Source: Cristatella mucedo
Taxonomy: Eukaryota; Bryozoa; Phylactolaemata; Cristatellidae
Assembly: GCA_009760855.2 (NCBI GenBank)
Contig: WPIO01000025.1
Location: forward strand, 3,355,001 to 3,397,500
Direction: 5' to 3'
Length of the DNA: 42,500 nucleotides
The notes below the pieces were generated by a model, which was not told the origin of the DNA, did not search any database, and saw only the letters and a list, made by a program, of their open reading frames with translations. This document shows positions 25,745 through 37,859 of this stretch, in pieces (the first letter of the stretch is position 1; each line of letters begins with the position of its first letter). The translations under genes were made by a program, and so were the position numbers.

Positions 25745-26978
25745 TCTAGCAACAGAACGAGATTCCAGAGCACAGATGTGAACGGATGACGATCATCCGA
25801 GGAACCACTGAAATACAGGGGAGGTGGTACCTCAGAGCTCTGTACTTGGTCTGCTTCTTCTCACAGTTTATACTCTACCTCTTACCGATGTGATCGCCAA
25901 GCACAATCTAGGCTTTCACTCCTATGCAGATGACAATCAATTGCACCTTTGCTTTGATCCCTACCAGTCCTCTAGCATATCGAATCCTCTCAACTCTGTT
26001 GCTGCATGTACTGCTAACATCGGCACATAGATAGCAGTAAACTTTCTCAAATTGAATGACAATAAAGCCATCTTACTAGTAATGGCCAAACCAAATGTGC
26101 CTCAGAAATTTGAAAGCTCAACGCTCAAAATCGGCTCTGCCAGCATATCTCCGGCTGCATCTGCGCAAAATCTAGGAATCCCGGTCCAAAGGGACCTTTC
26201 ACTAGACAGTCAAGTCTACCTCCTTTCAGCTGCATAACATTGCTCAAATTTGGGCTTGCTAAATTGATCCATGTGATTTTGACATCCCGTCTCGACTCGT
26301 AACTCACTGCTAGCTGGTCTACAGAGCTGTACAACCAGACTCTTACAGTTGGTGCAAAACTCAGCAGCTAGGTTTGTCTGTCGTGAGTGTCACAGTTTCC
26401 ACATCACGCCACTCCTCACCGACCTGCACTGGCTCCCAATCAAGTAGCGTATCGACTTAAAGGCTTTGTCACTCACTTTGAGGTCTCTTCATTCTCGGCT
26501 CCATCATACGTATCGGAACGACTTTCCCCCAGGCTAGTCATCGTGCCACCCGTTGTTCAGAATCAAATAGTTTAGCTATACCTCGTACGAACCTCAATTC
26601 CTTCAGAGATCGTGACTTTAGCTCGAATGCATCCAAAACCTGAAATTCACTCCCCACTGACGTCACGACATCCACTAACTTGACGACATATATAAAGAAG
26701 CTAAAACGCACCTGTTTATCACAGCATTTAGTGAGTGTCTGTGCTTCGTTCTTTATGTGCTTATGCGTGCTGACATGTTACCAATGACCATATAAGGCAT
26801 GTTGATACTGAGTGTCTCACCTCTAACCATCTTATATTTGCTGACATTGTGCATGTTACCGCTAGCCATTTGATCATGATTCTTTTACAGCACACGTAAA
26901 GTGCTTAAAAAAAGATTAAGTTCTCTGAGGGCACTATACAAATACATTGTTATTATTATTCTTATTATTATATCATTA
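25745..26978 (+). mobile_element. LINE copy H, 5'-truncated
   Basis: Plus strand from the middle of the reverse transcriptase ('[19 protein letters not shown]' near 25825-25881; active-site YADDN near 25922) through the C-terminal domain to the 3' UTR and tail 'tctgagggcactatacaaa' near 26924-26942. Broken by stops and frameshifts. Tail to tail with copy I. Confidence 0.9.
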
Positions 26979-27654
26979 ATAATAATAATAAGACACTTGA
27001 TAAAGCACCCTCAGAGAACTCAATCTCTTTCTAGGTGCTTTACATTTGCTGCAAAGGGAAACGCGATTGAAAGGTGAGTAATATCATGCTTGATAAACAA
27101 CATAAATAACATGGTTAGAGGTGACATGCACAGGGTCAGCATGCAAGTGTGGTTAGTGGCAGCATGCACAGTGTCAGCATGCATAAGTACATAAAGGACG
27201 AATCACAGGGACCCACTAAATGCTGTCCTAAATAAGTGTGTTTATAATTTATTTTTAAATGTAGTCAAGTCAGGAGATGTTGTGACGCAAGTCGGGAGTG
27301 AATTCCGGGCTTTGGGAGTATACGAACTAAATGCATGGTCACCAAAGGATTTGAGGTTTGTACGAGGTATTGTAAACTGTTAGATTCCGTAAAGCGGGTG
27401 GTACTATGCTCGGCCTGTTGGGGGAGTAGATCCTATAGGTAGGCTGGAGCCAAAGAATGAAGCGACCTAAAAGTGAGCAACAAAACCTTGAATTCGATCC
27501 GTAACTTGACCGGTAGCCAGTGCAGGTCGGCGAGAAGTGGTGTGATGTGGCAACTGCGACGCTCACGACAGACAAGCCTAGCTGCAGAGCTTTGTACCAG
27601 CTGTAAGCACCTGATTGCACATGCCGGTAGGCCAGCAAGCAGTGAGTTACAGAA
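26979..27654 (-). mobile_element. LINE copy I, 5'-truncated
   Basis: Minus strand: TTATTATT tail at 26979, 'tagaaagagattgagttct' in the 3' terminus, then 3' UTR and C-terminal domain ('CNSLLAGLPACAIRCLQLV', 'HITPLLADLHWLPVKLRI'), ending abruptly at 27654. The left part retains an open frame of about 90 codons, and it is the least decayed of the short copies. Confidence 0.9.
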
Positions 27655-28919
27655 GAAACCACCTACAGAAAAATGCTGTTTATGAACGGCAGGAAGCCTT
27701 CGCTTTCGCAAAAATTTCGTAAAACCCAGTTAACACGGCTGCTACCGTGCAACAGTTGACCACTCCCCCGGGACAACTCAGGAACCCGAGCTCGCGATGC
27801 TCCAACGTCACGTGCCGCGTGCGAAGCCGCGAGCCGGCGTGGAATAGACTCGAGTAGTCACGCAGCGCGACGCTCGGCGTGCAGCTCGGCATGGGCGCAC
27901 GGCTGAGGCAACGGGTATCGGGCGCGAGGAAATCAACGCGCGGCTCCTCCACATGGCGCGCCGCCGACCGGAAACGCGTTCGACGGACCGACCGCTCGTG
28001 AGTTCTTCGCGACTAGGGCGGTCTTACTACCTCGGAGATGGCGAGTGAGCGGGCGAGCGGACCGTGCGAGTGTGCACGCATACCCGTCTGCCGTGCCGAC
28101 GTACAAGTGCTTCCCGTCGATACCGATACATTCAATCTAGGATAGAAACGAGAGAGACGTGCACCTGGTCTCAGCAGCGCTCAGGCTCTAATAGAGCGCG
28201 TCGAATGCGCACAGCGGACTGCCTCTACGGAAGGTGCACGCAGCACTTTAAAGCTATGCTAAAACGTTAAAACTTAAAAAGTGACTAAGGCCACGTTAAA
28301 ACCGGGGCGCTCGCAACGCGAAAGACCGCCGGCGCTGCCCAGATGCACGCCGGACCGCTAGAGAACACGCCCCTACCTCGGATTTCGACTGCTCGCTGCG
28401 GTCCGTGCCTACGCCAAGCTTCTCAAGTACGGCCACTAGCTCGAAAGCTTTGACGGCCATTTCAATTTCGGGCAGCTACGGTAGCTACATCGGTCAGGGA
28501 CGAGCGGCGGCACGCTCCAAACGGCTAGACACCACCGAACTAGGCGCCGGGCCGGCCTTTTGAGAATGCTGAACTAACGGCGCTCGCTGTGAGCGTCGAC
28601 TCACCCGCCCCCCCCCCCGTCCTCCGTCTCTAGCGTCCCGGCGGGCCAGCCTCGCGGTCAGTTGCGAGCTGGCGGTATTAGCTAACGTTTGGTCCGCCAG
28701 CATGCTAGGCGGTCACGCAGTCACAAATGGGCGTTCTTCCAGCCGGCGCTGAAACGCTGTGCGGATCCATGTTTACGTCACGGCGCGCATGTGCTCGGGA
28801 ATGATTGACGTAATCCATAAACATAAAAGAAATGGTAGATTGCGGAAATCCTCGCTGTCTGCAAGAAAAGCGGCATTTAAAAAAAGAGCTGCTGTCCTGG
28901 AGTAAGAAGATACCGTTCG

Positions 28920-28931
28920 CCACAGGTAAGA
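28920..28931 (+). other. Candidate splice donor of a first exon (1a)
   Basis: CAG/gtaaga with the exon ending at 28925. Matches the donor consensus well and sits at the edge of the CpG-rich region. The start of the exon cannot be fixed. Confidence 0.35.
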
Positions 28932-30201
28932 AGACAGAGCGTCTATGTACGTTGCCAGCGCGCCGCGAGCTTTAGCCGCCGCCGAGCGCCGCCGCGGTAT
29001 CGAGCGGCGGCTGTTAGGGCACCGAGCTGTCGCCGTCCGAAACCAGCGTCGCCGAAATCGGCCATAGTTGAGCGACCGGCCGGCTCGCCGCGTCGCCTCT
29101 CACCCGCCGTCGTCACTCGCCCGCCCGCCGGCTGCCGATTGCGCGCGGCGCTCGGCAGAGCGATCGGGAGGGGGCGACGAGGCCTGCTTGCCGCTTCGGC
29201 CGGCCGCCGCGCAGCTGCCGCAGGCAGCCAGCTTCGGCAGCTGCGCGGCGGCCGGCGCCCGGGCTAGCGTATGCGCGCCGGCGTGGCCTCGCGTGGCGCC
29301 CATCGCCGACGCGCTGTCGGGCTCGCACGCCGTGCGGCCTGCTGCTGATGCTGCTTCTGCTGCGGTCGGCGTGCGATCGCTAGCGGCCTCGAAATTTCGG
29401 GAGTTGGATTGGGCGCGGTTCGGGCTTGGCTAGGTGAGCTCCGCTGCGGGCAGAGCGCGACGGCCGCCGCCGCCGCCGCGTTCAATTATCCGCCGTGCGG
29501 TTTTTGGAAATTATTGATTTTTACGAAACCTCCTTGTTAGCATATCAATTCCAAAACAGTGAAATGCTTGCATAATTATATTGGTGAAAAGGTCGACGGC
29601 TGGTGCATTGGATTCAATTAGAAGTGTATTAGCGAAAATTCATAGGTCACCTTTATGCGAAAAACAAAGACATCGATTATTCCAGGTGGCTATTGTTAGG
29701 GCTAAATAACCTGCTGAAATTTTGTCTATTTCGCAGGCATGAATGACACTCGGCTTAAGTAAAAATCACTCGCTCGGTATTGATTTTGTCTGCTAAATTA
29801 GTGTTTGATTTTCACCTGGCTTCGTTTGAATAACAGATTTATACACTGATAAAAGTATGGCGCACACAAAGCGCCGGAGAGGCGAGGCCCTCGGCGGCGG
29901 TTGCGGCATCGGCGGCCGCCTGCATCGGCGACCGACGGCCGACCGGAATAGAAACGACCGAGCCGCCGAAGCCGCCGCCGCTTCGGCCCAGCGAAGCCAG
30001 CTTTGACCAATTAGCCGGACCGTGTCAGCTGCGGCCTTTAGCCAGTAATAGTATTCTTTGTCCTTACGCCGGTGGCCCGCCCCGCCCCTCCCCCTCCTCC
30101 CGTCGGCTCTCTCGCCCGGCCGCCTCCGCCGTGGCTCGCTCCCGCCGCTGGCTGGGCGTGTCCGCCTGCTCCCTTCCCGCCGGCGGGTGGCAGTGGGCTC
30201 C

Positions 30202-30271
30202 GAGAGAGAGGGAGAGAGAGAGAGAGGGAGAGAGAGAGAGAGAGAGCGACGAGAGAGAGAGCGACGAGAGG
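30202..30271. repeat. (GA)n tract within the CpG-rich block
   Basis: Interrupted GA array of about 70 bp, 135 bp before candidate donor 1b. GAGA-type sequence near a start site can bind GAGA-factor-like proteins in arthropods; that role is inference. Confidence 0.9.
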
Positions 30272-30399
30272 AGCGAGCGCCGGACGAGCGCTGGTTCAAT
30301 GATCCGGCACTGCTTCGCATCCGGCGCTTGTTGTAGGCTTGGAGCTCGTCGCCGAGTCGCTGGTGGGCAGCGGAAAAATTAAGACGCTTCTTTTACCAT

Positions 30400-30411
30400 T
30401 CAACGGTAAGT
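30400..30411 (+). other. Candidate splice donor of a first exon (1b)
   Basis: ACG/gtaagt with the exon ending at 30405. If joined directly to the acceptor at 32100 the frame stays open back to a TGA at 30300 but contains no ATG, so a direct coding join is unlikely. It would serve as a 5' UTR exon or be followed by an unseen exon. Confidence 0.4.
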
Positions 30412-30801
30412 CCTTCGTCCTGCGTGCAATAGCTGTAGCCGCCTCCCCCTGTGGCTCCTGACGGCGACTGCCGGGGGGGGGGGGTGGAGCCGTGATTGTG
30501 CCAATAGGGGGTTCGCCGGCTACCGCCGATAGGCTAGAAGAGTTTATCTGAGGTTTCCGTCGTCCGGTCTGTCGGCTGCTGGGGCTGGGATGAGAATTCG
30601 CGAGAGATAGCAGAAACGAGAACTTGCCATAAGGTGCACCGAGAAGAGGATATCAGGTCAGTTCGTAAGCCCGGAGGAAGACTTAAAACTAGGACCCAGT
30701 CACAAGAGACATGAGAATGGGGATGAGAATTGGGGACGAAGGCATAGGGAGAGGGCAGCGAGGATCGAGACAGACTCAGACAGGGAAAGGCTCGGGAAGA
30801 A

Positions 30802-30803
<2 letters not shown>

Positions 30804-30854
<51 letters not shown>
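30804..30854. repeat. (GA)n microsatellite
   Basis: About 25 GA units on the plus strand. An opposite-phase CT array lies about 200 bp downstream. Confidence 0.97.
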
Positions 30855-30856
<2 letters not shown>

Positions 30857-31049
30857 CAGAGAAACGCCTTTTGGCAGATACAGCACTGGGGGAGACCGGT
30901 CTGTAGGTGCAGCTTTGTCACACCGCCCAGTCTCAGTCTGGCTGCATATGCAGACAATGCCGTTCAGAGTGTAGGCCTGACAGACCGCTTGCCTGCACTC
31001 TGAGCCAGCTCCGGTGCCAGCCTGCTAAGGTGGCCAGGGGGAATTGGCT

Positions 31050-31050
<1 letters not shown>

Positions 31051-31115
<65 letters not shown>
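31051..31115. repeat. (CT)n microsatellite
   Basis: About 29 CT units followed by a degraded end and a CA/CG-rich patch (31115-31185). In a plus-strand transcript it is (CU)n, complementary to the GA arrays at 30804 and 34161. Confidence 0.97.
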
Positions 31116-31473
31116 ACACAATCACACAAGCGTGCGCACGCACGCTCACGCACGCACACATGAACGCGCACACAAATACACACGACTTCTTTCTCTCGAT
31201 CAAGCTGACCAATAGTGTGGCCCTGGCCTGGAGGCTTAGGCTGGGCGTGGCTGCCTAAGTCTTGGCAATCCAGGTGTCTGCTAAACATAGACGTCCATCT
31301 CCCAGCAGCAACTGACCTCTAGGAGCCAAGCTGACTCGGAGCCGTCTGGTTTGACTGCTCTTTTTTTGGTGGGCCGTCGGCAGGTCGCAGGGGGGAGGGG
31401 CTGCTCAGTGTGTAGCACGGATTTACTTATTCTGCTCGACGTGGCTCAGCGAGTCTAAGGAAAATCGTCAACA

Positions 31474-31475
<2 letters not shown>

Positions 31476-31530
<55 letters not shown>
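31476..31530. repeat. (CTG)n array, about 18 units
   Basis: Uninterrupted CTG/TGC triplets over 55 bp. On the transcribed (+) strand this would be CUG repeats, in the intron or 5' region of the E93-type gene. Frames over it give poly-Leu/Ser/Gln and are not taken as coding. Confidence 0.97.
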
Positions 31531-31531
<1 letters not shown>

Positions 31532-31900
31532 CCGACGGTGGCCACCAACCCACCGATGGCTACACCACGGGCACACACAGAGCGGCCCATCCCATTTCGT
31601 GCAGGAGAAGAGCACCTGGGCGGCAGGCTGCAACTGCAAGATAAGCCCATCAAGGTGGATAAAGTTAATCTGTTCATCTAGTCGCAGAGCTAAGGGTGCA
31701 TTTGTTACCCCGGGTTTAGCCAATTAGCGTTTGATTGAGATGCTCTGCTGCTGCTACTACTACTGCTGCCGCCACGGCTGCTTCTGCTGCCAGAGCAGCT
31801 ACGCTTGCAACAGTGCCTGTAGCGTGCGGCCAGTCTGCCGCACGGGCACCAAAGTTGCGTGCTCTCTGCTGTAGTACCATATGTCCGCGGTTGCTGCCAT

Positions 31901-31924
31901 CTAGTCTAGTCTAGTTTAGTCTAG
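31901..31924. repeat. (CTAGT)n short array
   Basis: Four to five pentamers ctagt, one altered to ttagt. Confidence 0.9.
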
Positions 31925-32100
31925 CCGTCCCAACTTCAGCTGCTTTCTCGGATTGCCTCCCACTGCATCCTGTGGCAGCATCACTTGGACGATCGGCTTA
32001 GAGATGGACAGCTGACAGCGTATGGTTAGTTGTACTCTGCTTTCCTCTTCGATTCGTCCACTCCAAACTAAGCCGCCTCTCTCCGCCCTCTCCATGGCAG

Positions 32101-32355
32101 ATCTGGAGCCCAAGACCGTGCAGGACTGGTCACCAGTGACTGGCACAGCCGTTGAGCCCCAGGCTAGCGGCTCAACAGCCACGGCCGCTACAGCGCCTGC
32201 CAAGCTGCTGACCACATGCGCGTTCTGCGACGGATCGTCATCTGCTACGTACTTGCCAAGTGACAGTCGGTCGCCGTCAACAACAGCCGGTGGACGCTCA
32301 GAAGCTGAGCAGGCGCCGATGACTCCGGAGTCATCGGCCGACTACGAGTCAGCAG
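32101..32355 (+). CDS. E93: E93/LCOR-family transcription factor, exon a (conserved DLEP..W..CxFC block)
   Basis: Exon between a good acceptor (ctctccatggcag, ending 32100) and donor (gcag/gtaggt, from 32356); 255 nt, entering with two bases of a split codon and leaving after one. It starts DLEPKTVQDWSP and later has TTCAFCDGSS. In the LCOR/LCORL/E93 family a conserved N-terminal region ends in an 'EPEE--DWS ... CSFC' block, which this matches; the CxxC pair may bind metal (inference). The rest is Ser/Thr/Ala-rich linker ending DYESAG. In insects E93 is an ecdysone-induced nuclear regulator of metamorphosis and cell death. An in-frame ATG at 32094 overlaps the acceptor and could be a start in an unspliced or alternative transcript. 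Upstream family residues (the 'RRELDSWRH..' part) must lie in earlier exons not seen here. Confidence 0.85.
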
Positions 32356-33564
32356 GTAGGTGGTTGTCTGCTGTGCCACGCTGCCAGCGCACTCTTCTTG
32401 CGACTCGCTGCTCGCTTTATTCATTAGCTCCAGGTTCCGAGTCTGGAGTCGTAAGCTTGCAGTGCCTCGGTGCAAGGGTCTATGTCTGGGCATATCTGTT
32501 CTGCCCAAACCTAGCGTGAGCGAGGCCGTGTTCCGGAGTGTTGCCCGCGCACCAGCAGCCCCAGCGCCTAGGCGTAGGACTCGATTGAATAATGGCAGCG
32601 GTGATTATGGAGAAGAGGATCAGAGCGATCGCAAACGGTGCTCCAACCTCGCACCAAGCCTCTTGAGGGAGCAGCAGAATTTGGTTGGATGGGCATGCGA
32701 CTGGCTGTGGTTGCAGGATGGACTTCGATTTGACTGGACTCTCTGGTCTGGCCACCAGTCTGCCTTCCATGCAGCATGCCATCTGTACAAGTTGCTCGCA
32801 TAGCCGATCGTGTTAAGGCCTAGGCGGATAGGAGCTGGATGCCTTCGCTCTCACCGAGGCCTCCCTCAGCTTGGCAATGCCACTGCCTGGACTGGCTGTA
32901 GAAGTCATGTCTGGCTTAATGCGCTCACAGCCAGCCAAGAGGCTAGCTAGGGCTCCGGTACGCATCTTATGATGGCTCCCCCATCACTATCCAGCAGGCG
33001 AGCTGCTGCTGCCGCTGCCGAAGGCTGCACATGTTGCATCCGTCGGCTAGAGAGCAGCAGACTCGGCAGCAGCCGCTGCAGCTGCGGCAGGCAAGCTTGC
33101 AAATGTGCAAGTGCTGCTCAAAAGGCCAAAAATGCAGAAGTTAGCCTGAATCCAATGCCATTAGCAGTTGATGGCTGGATTACCTGCCATTAGCACTGTT
33201 TACTGGAAGATCTGGCAATATCTCTACCTTCAAAAAGCTTCGTGGCATATGGAGCCATTGTTCCCTTCAGCATTCGAAGTCTGACCTTACCCCTAAAAAT
33301 AGCCCTAGTCATTTTCAGCAGACACTGAATGCGCAATCCTTCTAATTACCGGGTTCGTCTCTGGAAATTCGTTGTGCCTGGTGGCTGCTAACAGCGTCGC
33401 AGACACCTCTTTCTGCTCCTGCTACTCCCGACGGTGCCAGCCTTTTTTGAGAGGGCTACACGGTGGCTATGCTCGAGCACCGACCACTTTAACTTTCGGC
33501 TTCTAGGCGCGTGAGCTCTTGCACCCCTGATCTTGCACCTGTCTCTCTCTCACTCTCATTCCAG
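32356..33564 (+). other. Intron between exons a and b
   Basis: Begins gtaggt and ends in a long pyrimidine tract (ctctctctcactctcattccag). No further coding exon recognised inside. Long frames at 32360-32803 are not supported by any domain. Confidence 0.75.
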
Positions 33565-33829
33565 GCAGCTTTGGCTTTGCTGCCGCCGTTGGCGCGGCGT
33601 CTGGGCATCTCGCATCACATGCAGCCGTGAGCATGCACGCCGCATCCACTCTGCACTTGGTCGACGATCTCGACTCTCCGCTCGACCTGAGCTCATCGGC
33701 ACCGAAAAGGCCGGCCGGTGCACTGAACACAGCAGCTCCGGAGCACAAAGACGTCGCTGCAGCCGGTGATCACATGACGGACCATCGACCAGCTGCCGAG
33801 CTGCGCGTGCCGGAGATTCATCGCGTCAA
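33565..33829 (+). CDS. E93: E93/LCOR-family transcription factor, exon b (CtBP-binding motif)
   Basis: Acceptor at 33564, donor caa/gtgagt after 33829; 265 nt. It contributes two bases to the codon begun by exon a (giving Gly) and leaves two bases for the next exon. The reading frame starts SFGFAAAVGAASGH. About residues 37-46 read DDLDSPLDLS. PLDLS is the classical CtBP-recruiting motif (PxDLS), present at the equivalent place in LCOR (SPLDLT) and E93. CtBP is a co-repressor, so this part likely recruits repression machinery in the nucleus. The exon ends with basic residues (HRV plus the split Lys), continued by KKK in exon c. The position between the CxFC block and the helix-turn-helix is as in the family. 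Confidence 0.85.
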
Positions 33830-33830
33830 G

Positions 33831-33872
33831 TGAGTGCTGCTGCTGCTTCTGCTACTGCTGCTGATGCTGACA
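33831..33872. repeat. CTG-rich stretch directly after the exon b donor
   Basis: Imperfect CTG/CTT/CTA triplets start 2-3 bases behind the donor gtgagt. In RNA it is rich in YGCY (CUGC/UGCU) elements, the binding preference of Muscleblind-type splicing regulators. Confidence 0.85.
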
Positions 33873-34160
33873 CTGCTTTTGCTTCGATTTTCCTCTCCAC
33901 CTCTCGGCCGCTGCTCTCTCCACCCTCACCCTGACCAACCCCACCCCACCCCACCACTTAGCCGCCTCACTTCATGCCACCTCGTGTCATGTCTTTATAC
34001 AGTCTGCTCGCTAGCCACCAATTGCTAGGAATGCATCAGAGGCTTTGTTAGCCCAAGGCACCAACACGTGCACTGTGTCTATGCCCGCAACGCTCTCTTT
34101 TCGTAGCACGAGCAGAGAGCAGAGTGGCATAGCTAGCTCAAAGGATTCGGATCTCTTGTT

Positions 34161-34208
<48 letters not shown>

Positions 34209-34211
34209 GAC

Positions 34212-34277
<66 letters not shown>

Positions 34278-34311
34278 AGAGAGAAGGAGAGAGACAGAGA
34301 CAGAGAGAGAA
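34161..34311. repeat. Compound (GA)n/(GACA)n array
   Basis: About 150 bp: GA units, then GACA units near 34182-34215, then GA again with a few GGA interruptions. Frames over it are Arg-Glu or Ser-Leu repeats. Confidence 0.97.
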
Positions 34312-34961
34312 ACTGTGAGTCTGCATTGGATAGGGTAGGCACCCACCTGCACTGCATGTCCACTGGGGTGCTAAACAGGTGATGATCCTAGGAGAATGCA
34401 CTGGCAGTGTGTCCCAGCGGAAGCCAACCTGGCTTCCACTACGACGCGTGCGCAAGAAGGCGATGAAAAAATTTACACGACTCTGTAGAGGGCACCAAAC
34501 AGCTTCAACTCATTCAAGCTTGCAATCCAACAGCACACTGCCATCAGTGGCAACCTACTGCCACGTGAAAATAGGAGGAATACGTGGAGCACGAATCGGG
34601 GCGAATCCTTCGAGCATCTGCCTGTAGCTTTTGCCGTCACGCTGCAGAGCAGCGGCTCCTCTCGTGTCACGTGAGGCCATAGCTGAGCATGTGCGCTGGA
34701 TTCAAGATTTGGCCGACCCACTCACACACTCGGAGGCTTTAACGGCTTCAGGGGAGTTGACCGGGTTGAGCTCGTCTTCTGCCCCTACTATCTGCAAACT
34801 ATATATTCCCCAAGGTGCTTCCTTTCCAGATGAATTGGGGATGCCTGTCTCCTGGTAAGTAGCCAGCATTCCGGAAGACTCTGCAGCTTATGCAGGTAGC
34901 CAGCTAGCTGCCAAATACACATGAAGCTAGTTCAAGGGATCGTTTCCGAGAAGTCTGCTTC

Positions 34962-34982
34962 CTGCTGCTGCTGCTGCTGCTG
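34962..34982. repeat. Short (CTG)n array
   Basis: Seven CTG units within the large intron. Confidence 0.95.
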
Positions 34983-35165
34983 GCTTACAGCCGTTTTCAG
35001 GGGCCAAGAGTTCAACGAAATTTTACTGCTGCCTGTTGCAAGTACATAGCAGTGAGTCTTCGGGTTGTATGTATGCACTGTTACCATATCTAAGGATGAA
35101 AGAGCAAGAGAGATGGGGAGAGCGAGAGTGAGAAAACGAGAGGAGAAAGATAGAGTGTGAAGGAG

Positions 35166-35322
<157 letters not shown>

Positions 35323-35922
35323 GAGTCACCAATGTACGATGCTGGCTGGACAATGATGGCTGGAGCTGATCGCAACCAGAACTTCACCGGGTACCACCCT
35401 AGCCAATGCAGCCAGCAGTCTGGTGAATGGCACATTTGTGAATGTCATATTGAGGTTCGATGCAGTTATGGGCAGGAATCTCTGTGCGTATGCATATGCT
35501 ATTCATGGCGAGCTACTAAAGTGGTCACTTCTAAAGGCAGCCCTACTTCCTCTTTGCGTAGGCCTGACTTTGCATTTATTTTCTGCTGCACGAGCCTTAG
35601 CCATCTATTGCACAAAGAACTGGTACAACGGTAGTAATAATGAGATTGGTTAGGCCATATCTTTAGCAAGCCACTGATATACTCTAAGAGCTAAGGGAGG
35701 ATAGTTCATTTCTGCAGCTCGTGATTGCTGTTAGTTTCAATCGGCTGTTACCACTGCCTAATCTATATAAGGCAGATTGGCCGGCAGGAGGCACAGGTAG
35801 GGAAGGGCGTGTCAGCCCTGCTTGTTTTGAGGCTAATATGACGCATCGTATGTGATTGAGGTCCGCCCTGGGTATCTGGAGCAAGCTCTAGCAAGACTAT
35901 CGATTCTTGGTGTTTGCGAATG

Positions 35923-37859
<1,937 letters not shown>

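Larger units (their letters stand above)
27700..30560 (+). promoter_or_regulatory. CpG-rich block, probable promoter and 5' UTR region
   Basis: GC content and CpG frequency rise sharply at about 27750 and stay high to about 30560, apart from an AT-rich interval at 29500-29860. Open frames appear on both strands together (29068-29433 +, 29793-30320 -), typical of CpG-dense DNA and not of real proteins. The block lies upstream of the E93-type exons and contains two strong plus-strand splice donors (listed separately). I infer a promoter region with non-coding first exons. A divergent minus-strand transcript is also possible. No TATA box is claimed. Confidence 0.5.

Noticed and set aside
29068-29433. 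121-codon frame in the CpG-rich block
   Set aside because: Overlapping frames on the other strand are equally open. Composition is Ala/Arg/Pro as expected from GC-rich DNA, and no motif is present.
30058-30382. Arg/Glu-rich frames near the GA tract
   Set aside because: Microsatellite translation in a GC-rich setting, with no support.
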